Counted from the stretch's first letter, positions 45,251 through 57,349 are shown. The stretch: DNA of 64,000 nucleotides from Dastarcus helophoroides (GCA_028583605.1 CM053327.1:16851629-16915628), one strand, 5' to 3'. Translations and numbers: made by a program. Notes: a model not told the origin generated them from the sequence alone.

Positions 45251-45974
45251 ATATGTTTACTACCTTAATTTGTGATCTGTTTATAAATAATATATATGCT
45301 TCTGAAGCAAACTTTATAAGGAAAAGCCAAAAAATTTATTGATATATCTCTATTTTTATTTTATATGCATTTGTCTTAGTAAACAGTGATTAAATACAAT
45401 TTCATATGAATGCAAATGGAGCTCCCCCAATTTCAGAACACTTAATTTTATCACTGAGTTTACTTCTGAACTGAAAATATGAAAATCTATAGATCATTTT
45501 TAGATAACTGAATATTTTTAAGGGGTGCTAGATCATGCCTTATTGTATTCATATAAAAATATGTTGAGCAGCTAGTTATTTCAGTTTAAAATGAATAACA
45601 ATTTAGATGAAATATCCACTGATTTAAATTTAAAAGTTTTCATAGGCGGTATTTTTGACATGTAAATAACATAGTTACTTCTAACCATCAGTCTTTGCTG
45701 TTGCTTTTTACATGAAAGGTGATATAATGGACATTGTTTTACAATGTCTGCAACTCGATTAAGATGCTTAAATGTGGTTCTGGACACAGATGCACCCAAC
45801 AGGGTTTCAACTACCATAGTATCTTTTTGGAGCGTGTAACATTTTTACGAGATTTGGCTACAACGATTTTTTTACAATCAAATTAGATATGAACACAACT
45901 GCATCTACATATTCGGACGGCTTTTTCAGAAAGAAACCAAACCACAAATTCTTAAATATTAGATTTTTACCATA
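45251..45974. other. Intergenic DNA, no gene recognised
   Basis: AT-rich; nothing supported. Confidence 0.5.
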
Positions 45975-46572
45975 CAGATAAAGAAACATTTTCATTGTCC
46001 ATGTAAAACGCTAAGAATTGTCCCTTCCATAGTTTTCTACGGCCGCTGAACGTATTCCCCTACTTTGACGCAGCATGCTCGTATCTTCCAGTTTAGATGT
46101 TAGAAAAAACTCGTCGAGAGTTTTACAACAGGCTGGAATATTGTTTAGCACAGTCTGACAGTCTGGCGGCCTACTTGAACTCCTTATATTGTAATGTTTA
46201 AAAAGTTATTATATTCTTCATTAGAATTATTATTTATTTTGTTTAAGAAATCTCGTTTATTTATTTTGGTTATCAAAGAATATTTTGCCTCAGACGTTGA
46301 TTAAATCAACGGACTAAAAGAACAAACAGCATGTGGTACGCAAATTTTAATAAAATTTTTGCCTGCCAGTAGTAATCCCGTAACGAAACACGTTAGAAAC
46401 TATGATGTACTACTGAAATCTCCACAAGCACTGATCGCTGCGCTCTGCGTTGAATTGTTTACACCGGTGTAGGAGAATACAAGGCGCCGCCCATCTATCC
46501 CACTATTAGCTCTCAATGTTAAATCTCTCATTAACATTCTCCCTATGGACAGTGCTTGACTTTCCTGATGTG
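45975..46572 (+). mobile_element. Mariner-like transposon, internally deleted copy
   Basis: 598 bp between TA dinucleotides. The left end CAGATAAAGAAACATTTTCA and next ~60 bp ('attgtccatgtaaaacgcta', 'gtcccttccata') match the 5' end of the copy at 48057-49563 read on the minus strand. After an unrelated ~50-bp junction segment (46041-46095) the sequence jumps to the 3' part ('tggaatattgtttagcacag', 'tctggcggcct') and runs to the 3' terminal repeat (CACATCAGGAAAG reversed). Most of the transposase is deleted. Confidence 0.85.
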
Positions 46573-46574
46573 TA

Positions 46575-48056
46575 TAGTTCAGAATAAGCCATAATCTTTG
46601 CTGCAAAAAGGAACAATTCTAATACATAGCCTAACACCATCTATTATCCAGTGAACCAATCAGCTGAATGAGTTGGGTAGGTAAGCAAGGTAGAGAAGCC
46701 ATTATGAATAAACCCTTTCTAAGAGCCTTGAATTCTCAAGAGGATGCATGTAAATTGCTAAAATGTCATAAGGAGATCGGACATATGAAAAAAAAAAAAA
46801 ATATTAAAGAAAATTAGCCAACGAAAAAAGATAGTAGATATGCGCAGTGGCACCGTACATATTACAGCACTTAAATGGGGACAGGTTGATTCCTTTATTT
46901 ACGAATCTTCTGTAAAACTGTAGAAACTCGCATTCGGTGTTCCTTGATTATTTCTGGAAAACAATAAATCTGTACAAATACCACAGCTTTTGAAAATAAT
47001 TATTTTGCACCAAGTCTTGTATACTGTAAATGGCGACTGACAAAGTATACGTAATATATCAGTATCTGCTACGCAACTACATCATGCCGAAAACAAGGAT
47101 GTTCTCGTTTAGAAAGGTAAATTGCCCAAGAGATTGAAAGACAAAGTAATATTTTTTTAAGAAAACTCACTAAGAGCTCTAAATTCTTGAATAGATTCAA
47201 ATTATTAAAAAAACTTACATAATTTATTGTTGCGAAAGCGTGCACGCCAGAATCAGTAATAGATATGATTAAGAGATCGTTTCTGTTACGGTTCTCAGAC
47301 CAAGTTACCGTGAGCTTTTATATTGACTGCATTTCTTCGCCCCCTCCCCGTTTTTGCGCTCGTTTCGCTTTAAAAGAGTTTCGCCTCTGGCATGATTGAT
47401 ATACTGAGTTACTGTGTTCTTGGTTATGGATATGTTTTGCCTTCTTCCTGAAATAACCCCCTGCGGCACCATGGGATACGTCGAATATTTTTAGTAGTTC
47501 CTTTACACAGTCCAGTCTTAGAAGAAGTATATATCTTTTAGAGACTTGTCTATTCTGGATGGTTTTCCTGTGTCAGGTTGAGTTGGTAATTTGTCTCTTT
47601 CCTACAAATACTTTCATGGGAGATGCTCGCAGGAACTACACTACAAGGCAATTTTTTTGAGTCATACAAGACAATCTGAAATGGTAAATTCGTGTGCGGT
47701 CCAGCTTAGGCACAGTGAGGCCTTCTGTCTATGGAGACTTTTTTTTCTATAGAATTTCCAAACTCTGGAATTCGTTACCCAGCTGAATTGTCCCCATCCT
47801 ATTCTCATTTAACAAAGGAGTTTACCGATATCTATATTGATTCCTTATCTCACTCGCAGTACTCCAAAGGCACAATTGGGTTAGTCTTTACGAGGAAACT
47901 GTACTTAGCTATCAAATTAGTTATTTTACCCTATTTAATTTTAATTGATCATTGGGTACTTCATATATAAAACATGTTTTTGCCAGTTAATATTGATTAC
48001 AGGATCTGATTTAACACAAGTATTTTTTCATTATTTATGATAAATGCGAAGCTATA
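46575..48056. other. Intergenic DNA between two opposed mariner-like copies
   Basis: No gene seen. 47365-47430 carries a Penelope fragment (below). Nothing else supported. Confidence 0.5.
47365..47430 (-). mobile_element. Penelope (family B) repeat-unit fragment
   Basis: 'aagagtttcgcctctggcat' followed by 'atactgagttactgtgttct' is the diverged reverse complement of the tandem unit at 62445-62672. It is an isolated old fragment. Confidence 0.6.
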
Positions 48057-49563
48057 CAGATCAGGAAAATTATACACTGTCCATGAAGAGATTGTTAATA
48101 AGAGATTTGACATTGAAAGCTATTAGGTAGGGATGGATGGGCGGCGACTTATACTCTTCTACACCGGTTTAAACAATTCAAAGCAGAGCGCATCGATCAG
48201 TGCTGGTGGAGGTTTCACCAGTTCCTCATTGCTTGTAAGGTGTTTTATTATTGGGATTACTACTGGCACAACAATTTTATTAAAATTTGCATACCACACG
48301 CTGTTTGTTCTTTTAGTCTGTTGATTTAATCAATGGTTTTTGCCGTCTGTGGCCAAATAAAACTGATATTCTTTGGTAACAAAAATAAATAAACAAAACT
48401 ACGTAAACAAAATAAGTAACAATTTAATGAAAAATATGAAATAATAACTCTTTAAACATTACCATGTAAAGGGTTCAAATAGGCCGCCAGACTGTGCTAA
48501 ACAATATCCAATTCTATTGTAAAACTCTGGACGTGTGTTTTCTAACATATCAACTGGAATATTGTTTGTCGCCTGCGACTATTTTTACACGAAGATCATC
48601 CCAAATTACTAGCACAGTTCATGTGTGTAGTCGATAAATTTTTTCGGTGATGTATACCCAAAAGAAAAAAATCATTTGTTGATAATCGAACCCAGTCCGC
48701 TAATAATGCGTTCAGAGAAGTCAATTTCTAAAAAGTTACGAACCTCTATCGCATTATAAGTGGGGCAGCCATCGTGTTGATACCAAATTTCATTCAGATT
48801 AATATTCAACCTTTGAAGCGTAGGAATAATTCGCTGCTTAAAAAGATTACGATATGTTTCTGCATTTTAATTGCCATCAATGAAAAAGGGACTTATAATG
48901 TAATTTCCTAAAATTCCAGCCCAAATCATTAACCTTTTGAGGGTACTAGATTCATAATGGAATATTCAAATGTTTATTTTCCTTAGAGTAACCTACAGTA
49001 ACAGATGGATTGTGATGACCATGGAGAGAGAAACAAAATTCATCAGTAAACAGAATTTGTTCAATAAATCTATCGTTTCCGCTTGCCATCTCCATCATTT
49101 CTTTACTAAATTCCATCCTCTTCATCCGATTCTCCGGAAACATTTCTTGGGTAGTTTGTAATTTATAACATTTGAACTTATTACGCTTTAAAATATTCCT
49201 GACAGTTTTAAGCTCACTATCAAGTTCGTCTAAAATTTGGACACTATTGCAGGGAAAGTTAACTTCTGCTAAACTACAGACGGCGGTTTCGCGAAGTCCC
49301 GTTTCTTCCTGAATGGCCGAACAGATTGCTCTTCCCCTAAATGAGTACATTTTTTACAATTTTGCAGGCACCCAAGTATCAAACTTTCGGGCGATTTTCA
49401 AATGAAAAAGCAAACCTGCCAATTATCTTTTCTGCAGAACTCCCAGAATAATACCATTTAATAATCTGCTTTCTTTCATCAGTTGTATAAATCGTCGGAG
49501 AAAATTATGGAAGGGACAGTTCTTAGCGTTTTACATGGACAATGAAACATTTTCCTATATCTG
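48057..49563 (-). mobile_element. Mariner-like transposon, near full-length copy
   Basis: 1507 bp, flanked by TA on both sides. Inverted terminal repeats of ~30 bp: CAGATATAGGAAAATGTTTC at the right (5') end and CAGATCAGGAAAATTATACA at the left, both followed by TGTCCATG. It encodes a decayed DDE transposase on the minus strand and lies opposite to the deleted copy at 45975-46572. Confidence 0.9.
48465..49500 (-). pseudogene. Mariner-like transposase, broken
   Basis: The minus-strand reading starts with 'ERKQIIKWYYSGSSAEKIIG' (helix-turn-helix region). After several frame breaks it continues with 'TVRNILKRNKFKCYKLQTTQ' and 'ILFTDEFCFSLHGHHNPS', where the first catalytic Asp sits in TDE. Next is 'LNINLNEIWYQHDGCPTYNA' with the second Asp (QHDG), then 'EVRNFLEIDFSERII' and a C-terminal 'RIGYCLAQSGGLFEPF'. 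The third acidic residue region is not recognisable. The motifs are those of a Tc1/mariner-superfamily transposase common in insects, distinct from the mariner at 34371. Stops in frame near 48870, 48670 and 49370 show it is inactive. Confidence 0.8.
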
Positions 49564-49569
49564 TATAAT

Positions 49570-52180
49570 GATCAAACGATAACGAAGTATCGAAATTTTC
49601 GCTAAGGAGAAAAGTCAACAGATAAGCGAGAAGAGTCAAATCCGTTTATAAAGTTATCCACTCTTCTAGTTTTCCCTTTTTCAAATTGGTAACATATATT
49701 TACACACTTTCGAGTTCCACACTATCTATTTAAGGCAGAAAAAACTCAGATCATACACCGAAGCCGTTCGTCATTGACCTTTTGTGCATTCCTGGAAACG
49801 TCTTCTGATCCACTGATTTAACCCCTCCCAAATTCACACCAAACGGTGACACTTTTTCCCCATGAAACCCATGTAGATTTTTTACGCTGGAACTTACCAG
49901 TTTTTCTTGTTTAGAAAGTTAACATCAACTGGAAAATGAGCCTCTCGCTGAAGACGACTCTGTTGGGCATTTATCAGATCTGGTATTCTACAATAATTTC
50001 ACTAGTGTTTATTTATGATTGAACTAAAGTTGGTTGCATTGAAACGTATTCAAATGTTTATTATCTACTTTTGTCAATGCTATGAATTTGTAGAAAAGAA
50101 TTTTGCCAAGGTTGACTGTTTTTTTTTTCAATTTTATTATTTGTTTTCTAAATTGAGGCTAAATGATTCGCAACTGCAACTCTGCTGGTTCCATTAAAAT
50201 CTTATTTTTATGTTTTATTAGTTTTATACGTTGTGGGAATAATAGTAAAAAAGGCAAACTACCGAATGCACAGAACTACTGAACTGAAAATCCACTGTCA
50301 CACGATGAGAAAAAAATTAAAAACCTGCTAATCCTAATTGATTTTGCGTACCAAAAGAAACCACAGTCACAGTTAAAGGTAAGATCTGTGGATGTTTTTC
50401 CCATTTATCAATTTTTGCATAAAATCAATTCGCGTTAATTAAGGGGAGTCTCTAAATTTGTTTGTTCAATAACTCAACGGACGGCATACAACTACTTTTA
50501 ATAAAAACAAATAACAAGGCTCCTAAAATGTTATTTCCTTGCTGCCGAATCATGAAAAAGGTAAAATTGTATTAGAAAAAAAAAAATTTTATAGAGAAAC
50601 CATCAAGAAAAAAATAAAAGACAAAAACATTAATTAAAGGGACTTCACACCTGCATATCTAAATAGCGAATTAAAAAGGGTCGCTCTCCTACCTTCTTCA
50701 TAATCTTCTTTTGTAATATGTTCATTTTTTTATTTGAGATCCTTATACCCACATTATTTGTTGAAGTCAACAAAGTGATAATTGAATTTTATGACTCGAA
50801 AATTTCAGAAATTTTGTAAACTGAGTTGAGTCACCATTTCTGAAATTGACTGAACATTTTCTGTCACACAAAACAAAAATGGTTAAATAACCTTATTTAA
50901 TGTTTTGAAGAAAAAGAGATTCCAAATATATTATTTGATAGTCGCAAAACCTTTTAAATAATTATTTTATTTCTCAGTATTAAATCTACATTATTATAAT
51001 AAATACCCAAAAAAAAATTTTCTTTATTATAAATAAATTGAGTTTCTTTATTTTAGAATCATTATAATGTAATTTTTCGTTCCATATTTTCCTTTATTTT
51101 TTTTAAAAATAAGTGTTCTTTTAAGTCTGCTTCGATTTTTGCCTACCTCTTTAGTAAAAAGGTGGTAGTTTGAGAAGTTCAAAATTTATAGATATGGTAA
51201 TAGTCATCTTTAAATGTAGATATAACTCCCTATTTTATAATTTCCTTGCCTTTTTATTAAAGGGGTTGGTAACAATCGAAGCAGATTTGAAAACAAATTA
51301 TGACTTGAGTTTATTAAACAAAAAGTAAAGGAAGAAATGAGGTATTGTAAAGAGGGTTTTCAACAGAAAAGTTTAGGAGCCCACCCCCCAAATGATAATT
51401 TTTCTTATAAACACAATCAGAAAGGCAAAAATTCACTTTATCGCTGATCAAATTTTGTCCAAAATTAGGTTCTGCTTCTACTAAATTTGTAAAGATTTGT
51501 TCGTATTGGAAATGCGTTTGAATACCCATTAGTCACAGCGCAGGGTCTGAATTTCGTACAGATCTGTTTGCAAAATTCTTGTCAATAATATCCCTCTCAG
51601 ACAACCCTAATGGCTCCGTACGTTTTCTTGTAGAAGATTTTGATTCCTATGTAAACATAAAAAAGGCTCAATATTTTGGTTTGAAAGATTAGATCGAGGT
51701 CTTCCAGTGCACCTTACATAACTTATGTCATTTTGTAAAAATGCTTTCGCTCAATCTCGAACTTGTTTCTCCATGTGGAGCTTTTCGATTAGGGTACTCT
51801 TATCCTGAAGGCTCGTTGAGTTGAAATTCTTGAAGGAAAGTTTTGGAAGTAAAATATAACAAATAATAAATAATAAGGTTTCATAACAAAAATTTGTGTA
51901 TTTTTACTTTCAGGAATGACAATTGTCAAGAAATTAACAAAAGTATAATGATATTCCATAGCTGGTTATATTTTGCCGCACCTAAGCTACTTATAATGTC
52001 AAATTAAAGAATTGTTAATTTCGCTACCAATGAAAGCAAACTAAGGTGGTTAAGCATAAATCAGTTGTGCAACAGAAAATTACAGAACTTAGAAAAATTC
52101 AAATTGCATTATTTGTTACTCGAATTCATGGCAAAAAAAATTTATTGTGAACCTCTTAAAGTAGTTCTAACTTATCTTAG
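49570..52180. other. Intergenic DNA, no gene recognised
   Basis: 2.6 kb of AT-rich sequence without a supported gene or repeat; open frames are short and compositional. Confidence 0.5.
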
Positions 52181-52190
52181 CGAGTAGAAT

Positions 52191-52531
52191 CAGCGGCGGA
52201 TTAAGGATGTGGAACAAGTTATGTAACCCAGATACCCACATCACTTGACACCCCCCCCCCCCCTCCATCATAGTCAATCCCATTATATTTCTTTTTATTT
52301 TGTGTCTTTAATTTGTATTGGATATTGAGTCAGATAAATAAAATAAAGGACCTTTTTTAGGTATTTATTTTTGATTTGTGGCAACTCTATTAGTGGTTCT
52401 AATTGCTTTGGAACAAAAAAGCATTTACTTACATAGATTCATAGAGTGGGTACACATCACATTGTTTTTTTTTAGTGGCATTTAAGAATTTCTAGTTGCA
52501 CGAGACCTTGACGAAGCTTAATCCGCCCCTG
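52191..52531. mobile_element. hAT-type MITE with poly-C tract
   Basis: 341 bp with inverted ends CAGCGGCGGATTAAG and CTTAATCCGCCCCTG. Flanks AGTAGAAT (52183-52190) and AGTAGAAC (52532-52539) match at 7 of 8 positions. A run of about 14 C residues lies near 52248-52262. Non-coding. Confidence 0.92.
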
Positions 52532-52539
52532 AGTAGAAC

Positions 52540-53095
52540 AAATAATAATGTTCTCCCTACACATCGTATAAGGTTGCACAATCATATTAACACAATTTCC
52601 CATGTAATACAATAATTGTTATGTGGCACATTTTAAAATGACACTGCTAACTATATGATATTAGGTGAGATAAATGGAATTTAATTCAGAACAAAATGCA
52701 AATCATATAAAGAAACGCACAAATACTCAACCTTCTCTTCCAAAAATTAAGTATATTTATCAGACATGTCACTTATAAATGTGGTTTTTTTTTAGTTTTC
52801 AGATATTTTATTGACATACTCATGTACGCTTTATACAGCTAATAGTTATGTAATAATCTGGCACAAGTCATTGCATCCATAGTATAGATTAGATTATGTA
52901 GTTTAAAACTGTATTACTATATATTGTTATTGTTAATAAATTTTTCACATGTATATTTGGTTACCTGAATGTGTTATTAAATATTTTATACGTACATAAA
53001 GCTGCTTTCATTTGCCACCACCTTGTATATCCTTACTAATATATGTTTTACCAATATTTATGCGCGGGGGATTTGTATCATCTTCTTACATCGTC
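52540..53095. other. Intergenic DNA, no gene recognised
   Basis: AT-rich; nothing supported. Confidence 0.5.
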
Positions 53096-53099
53096 CTTA

Positions 53100-53275
53100 A
53101 AGGACTACCGAATGCATATATTTTCTTTAAAAAAAGACCAGACCATGTCCCATATAGTTAGGAAGGCTTTTACTGCCAGGATTGACCTGTGTCAAGGAAC
53201 CACATAAGTGTTCGATTTGCTCTTGCCTTCTTCAGAAGCAAGGAAAACACTAAATTCAAAACACGCCTTATTGTT
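53100..53275 (-). mobile_element. Degenerate Penelope (family B) terminal-repeat fragment
   Basis: The order 'aaggcttttactgccagg', 'gacctgtgtcaaggaac', 'taagtgttcgatttgct', 'gccttcttcagaagcaagg' parallels 62235-62370, where the same words surround a hammerhead-like motif. Here the GAAA and stem II blocks are mutated. Confidence 0.6.
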
Positions 53276-53279
53276 TAAT

Positions 53280-54430
53280 TTCTGCATTACATCGGGAAAC
53301 AGTTCGGAACATAATTTCCGTAGAGTTTGGTTTTTGAACTCTTTTAGAATTAAATAGGCATGCAGATTTTAAAACTGTCGGTAGTGTTTTTCTATCACGT
53401 CCAGTTTTTTCTCTATATTTTATGTGGATATCCTACTTTCGGTGAAGAGAAAGTGCATTTCTACAATTTTTTCTAAATTTATTTAATGATGACGAAATTG
53501 TGTATTGCCATCACGTGCAAGACTTAATAGAAATGTTAGGAATTTCTATCTAAAATGAAATTGAATGGGCTTTTTTCATCTAAGTAAAAATTGAAGTGTG
53601 CCCTCGTCCACATTGGAAATTTATTTTGTGAAGCGTTAATAGGTCACTCAGTGTCTTATCGCGTGAACGAAATGAAGGCATAAAGAAAGTCACTGATTTG
53701 TTGCAATATCATATGCACCAAGGGATTGTCTGTATTGACCTTGCTCCTGATTTTTCTTTGACCAACAACGCAGATATGCTAAGAATTTCTGTTTTTTTTG
53801 TGTGTGTATATGTGAAACAACAGAGCCTCGTGAGAACCATTGGGTGCAGTTGAATTGGCTCCCAAGATACAAATTGAAACCTGGTAATTCAAACTTTCTA
53901 CACCAGTCACTTGGCGATAGAAAGAATTTGAGTTTTTCACCCCTGTATATAAAGCTAGACCTCATGAACCAATTTGTTAAAGCTAGGTCAATTGAAGCAG
54001 ATTGTTTCAAGTAACCATTCGGGCATTTTCTAGACTGTTACTTGAAAAGATAAAGGCTAATGTATTTCATGGTCTACAGATTTGACACCTTGCTAAAAAT
54101 AAACCCTTAATCACAACCAGAATTTAAAAAGAATGATTTGTTAGCCTTCAGAAACATTGTCAGAAACTTTGTTGGAAACACATGAGCTTAGAATTGTCCA
54201 GCAACTCTTAGAAAGATTCAAAATACCTAGCTGCAACATGGGCATCAAATCGCATTATTTAGGTAACCATTTTGCTGACTTCTTAAAAAATCTTGATGCA
54301 ATTAGTGATGCGCAGAGTGAGCGATTCCATCAAGGTTTGAAAATTATGAAGTCACGATATCAAGATAAATAGAATGTAAATGTTGACTATTGTTGGAACA
54401 TTAATCATCAAAAGTTAATGTCCACACATT
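53280..54430 (+). pseudogene. Broken copy of a repetitive arthropod protein family (function unknown)
   Basis: In shifting + strand frames I can follow a protein family that is highly repeated in arthropod genomes and of unknown function, possibly mobile-element-derived. Recognisable blocks in order are 'DDEIVYCHHVQDLIEMLGIS', 'LKCALVHIGNLFCEALIGHS', 'LLQYHMHQGIVCIDLA', 'LSFSPLYIKLDLMNQFVKA' and 'LLAFRNIVRNFVGN'. They are followed by 'ERFKIPSCNMGIKSHYL', 'NLDAISDAQSERFHQGLKIM' and 'YCWN'. The G/S-ERFHQ-x-x-x-x-M and C-N-M-x-x-K-x-H-x-L signatures are the most diagnostic. At least six frame breaks or stops separate the blocks, so it is dead. The identification is from memory of family patterns. 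The 5' limit is approximate. Confidence 0.65.
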
Positions 54431-55244
54431 AAACATTCAAGAAAAAGTTGCACTAGAAGATTTTTACCTTTGATTATTTGTAAAAAATATTATTATGTAA
54501 ATAAACACAACTTAATGTACAGTAAATATGCATAAATAAAATAGCCTTTGTAGGAGTAAAATTATTATTTACGAACATTTTTATAACTTTTGAGACACAG
54601 AGGGGGGTCTCCTGAAGATTAAAAAGTTTACATCAGAGGCAGGAACTGAGGTTATTTTTGGATTCAGAGGCCAAAAATTAGTCGAAAACAAGTCAGAGAT
54701 CTAATTGTAACAGTACGTTACAATGGACACCTTATCCCATACATTTCTATTTCTCTCTGACAAAATATAAGTATTAAATGTCAACTATCCTGAGAAAAGC
54801 TATCCGAAACTCAGCTGTGTAAACAAGTCTTACCCTAAGACAACGAAATTGCTGTTCCCAATGTTATTTTTCTAAATTTCTTCTTTATAATATTACTTGT
54901 TTTCATAAACGCTTTTCAAAATTTCAACTATTATTTTCTCGACATTTCAAGAGGTTTTTTAACATTTCAAGTTTTTCCTGAATTTACATTCAGGAAGTCG
55001 AGTTTACACTCGATTTTTTTGTTAATACAGAATATTTGGAAAAATTTTAACTACTAAAAAACTTCTTGAAATGTCGAGAAAATAGTTGAAATTTCCAACA
55101 AATAAAAAAAAGTCCATATTAAAGAAGAAATTTCGAAAAAGAACTCAAAAATTACATACCTTTCCAATTTTTAAGCTTAAACTTTAAATATTGCATTACC
55201 AAAAATTTAAATATTTCCAAACTGGGTCGCAGAAATGTTAAATA
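54431..55244. other. Intergenic AT-rich DNA
   Basis: 54890-55240 is another tract of AAATTT/TTCGA words, here with an evident inverted pair ('aacttcttgaaatgtcgaga' near 55060 against 'tcgacatttcaagagg' near 54940). No gene. Confidence 0.55.
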
Positions 55245-55454
55245 CTAGGGTAAATGAAATATGAACCGGAATTTGTTTTTAAAAATTTATTGGTGCAAGA
55301 TACATATATGAAAGTTATTAACTATTTTTTCTACATAATCTCCTGATTTTGTTACGCATTTTTCCCAACGGAATAAGATGGAAGGCGTGTTTGCAATCAA
55401 TTGCGCACAAATGTCTCAACAGCAGCATCATCATGGAATTGTTCACCTCTAGAG

Positions 55455-56047
55455 CAGGGGTTCCCAAAGTGCGGCCCGCAAAGCCTGTGAATGCGGCCCG
55501 CGATATCGATACGATATATTATATTGTTACTAAAAAGTAAATAGGAAAGTAAATAATAAATATTACAAATAAAATACAATAAAATATTTTAAATATTTTA
55601 AAAAAATTCTTACAGAACTTTAACCATAAGCGTTTGTATTAATAAAATATTGTTTAGTTTATAGAAAAAAAATATTTTACATTTGATTAGATTATTAGTT
55701 TGCAATACTTGTGGCTATAGGTATAGTTACAGTTTACTAATAAGAGTGATGTTACTTTCGTGTTAATAAATTGTGTGATTTTATAATAATTGCTTGCTAC
55801 AGTAAAAATTATTATATAATAAGGTGAATTTCAGTTATTTTTTTGTTTTAATAAATATATAATTAAAGATTTATATTTCTATTAAATTAAGTATACTAAT
55901 AAAAAAAGAAATAGTTAAATATATTTAAAACAAAAAGAATCAAAACAATAACGTTTTGATTTTATCATTTTATTCAGTTTTTTTTGCCCGCCAAAAATGT
56001 CGGTAATATTAAATTCGCCCGCCTGAGAAATACTTTGGGAACCCCTG
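55455..56047. mobile_element. hAT-type element nested in the mariner
   Basis: Ends CAGGGGTTCCCAAAGT and ACTTTGGGAACCCCTG are perfect 16-bp inverted repeats. Flanks CTCTAGAG (55447-55454) and TCCTAGAG (56048-56055) are an 8-bp duplication with 6 of 8 positions matching. The mariner reading continues across it. 'gcggcccgc' near both inner ends is typical of this widespread hAT MITE type. 593 bp, no coding. Confidence 0.92.
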
Positions 56048-56079
56048 TCCTAGAGCTTCTTTCAGTAGCCCAAACATAT

Positions 56080-56442
56080 TGTTCCGGGCTTATCGGTTCG
56101 ATTGATTACACTTATCGAATAAGACCCACTTTATTACTGAACTCAACTTGGATCACCACAATTGACAATTAACTCACTTATTATTGACTTCTACTAACTC
56201 GCTAATTACACTGACTGCCTCGAGGGAAAGCTGACCGCCTTTTTATAGTTTTGGTCCCCGGCTTCCAGAATTTTCGGCAGATAAGGCTTATCGAATGCCA
56301 AAATTTCTGGAACGCTTATCTGCCGTTTGTTTCGTTATCGCGGCCGCTTTCCCCTTATCAGAACCTTCTATAAACTTTTTTTATTTACTAAATTCTACAA
56401 TTCTGTTCTAAATCCTATTTCATTTATTTACATTGCGTTACA
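56080..56442 (-). mobile_element. Solo LTR of an LTR retrotransposon nested in the mariner
   Basis: On the minus strand the segment starts TGTAACGCAATG and ends GCCCGGAACA, the TG..CA pattern of an LTR. It is flanked by ATAT on both sides (56076-56079 and 56443-56446), a 4-bp target duplication as made by Gypsy-type integrases. Inside, in transcription order, are a TATA box (CTATAAAAAGG, near 56240-56250) and AATAAAGTGG (near 56128-56137), so promoter and poly(A) signal survive. No internal region is present, so it is a solo LTR left by recombination. 363 bp. Confidence 0.8.
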
Positions 56443-56472
56443 ATATGATAATTGCATGATAAGTCAGGACTA

Positions 56473-56742
56473 CAGTACACTTGCGTTAAAGTTGCGCTCA
56501 GCGTACTGGATCGACCGTTAAAGTTGCTACTCCCCGTTATCCCTACCAATGTCGAAAAATATATGTTTTATTGCTCCTTGCGCGGTTGAGTGGGTTATTC
56601 AAAAGGGGGTTAAAACACTGAACCCCAATTCATTGTTCGAAAATTAAAGTGGGGGAATATCCGCGCAACTTTAACGATCGTATCCTGACAACTTTAACGA
56701 GCTGTCAACTTTAACGGACGCAATTTTAGCGGGAGTCGACTG
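56473..56742. mobile_element. Pogo/Tigger-like MITE, copy 2, nested in the mariner
   Basis: 270 bp with TA on each side (56471-56472 and 56743-56744). The right end TTTTAGCGGGAGTCGACTG and the inner 'ctggatcgaccgttaaagtt' match copy 1 at 19776-19976. The left end is more diverged. It is inserted at a TA of the mariner transposase remnant, where the reading continues on either side. Confidence 0.88.
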
Positions 56743-57349
56743 TATAAGGAGGGTGTTCTAATGTTGCTCAATGAATTTCCTCTAATTTTTGATGTATCAG
56801 AATGGCTTAGTAGGGGCGGGCATTATCGGGAAGGAAAATCACATTTCTGACCGAAAATTCGCGCCTCTTCTGCCGATATGTAAGTTTTGCTTCATCCAAT
56901 AGCTGACAGTAGTGGGCAGCAATAACCGTACGACATACATGCAAAAATTCAACGTGCACAACAGCCTTAATCTTGTTCCGCAATCACATTGGTCCGAGGA
57001 CGACGGGCATGGGGTTCATTTTCAACTTAAGTTCGTCCTTCCGAAATTTTTTTGTACATACATTTGAATTTTCTTCAAACAAGTATCCCTAAACTGTGCT
57101 TCTAGTCTACGAAGAATTTCGGCGAGCTTTAGTCCTTCAACGGTAGGAAATTTAATAATAATGCGTTGCGCAACGTGCGGATGAACCTCTTGCGCACTCA
57201 TTGTATTTACAGCTGACTAATGGCGAGAATGGAATTCGTTTGAGCCCAGAAAGCTAGGTGATATCCCCACCTAACATGTCTAAGAGTATGCGCACACTCC
57301 CGACGATCTCATGGCGACATGATAGAAATTCCTTTGATTTACCCTCGTA

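Larger units (their letters stand above)
55245..57347 (-). mobile_element. Old mariner hosting three later insertions
   Basis: TA-flanked element with inverted ends C(T/G)AGGGTAAAT. The minus-strand transposase remnant begins 'MSAQEVHPHVAQRIIIKFPT' (ATG at 57203), continues with 'VEGLKLAEILRRLEAQF', then after a large loss 'VRNVIFLPDNARPY' (second catalytic Asp) and, split by insertions, the tail 'EQFHDDAAVETFVRN'. The position of the third acidic residue now reads Asn. Removing the three insertions leaves about 880 bp, so the mariner was also internally deleted. It is a clear nest of elements in which the target sequence continues on both sides of each insertion. Confidence 0.85.

Noticed and set aside
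53690..54010. 106-codon minus-strand open frame
   Set aside because: The plus strand here carries the recognisable blocks of the repetitive arthropod family; the minus frame is a shadow.
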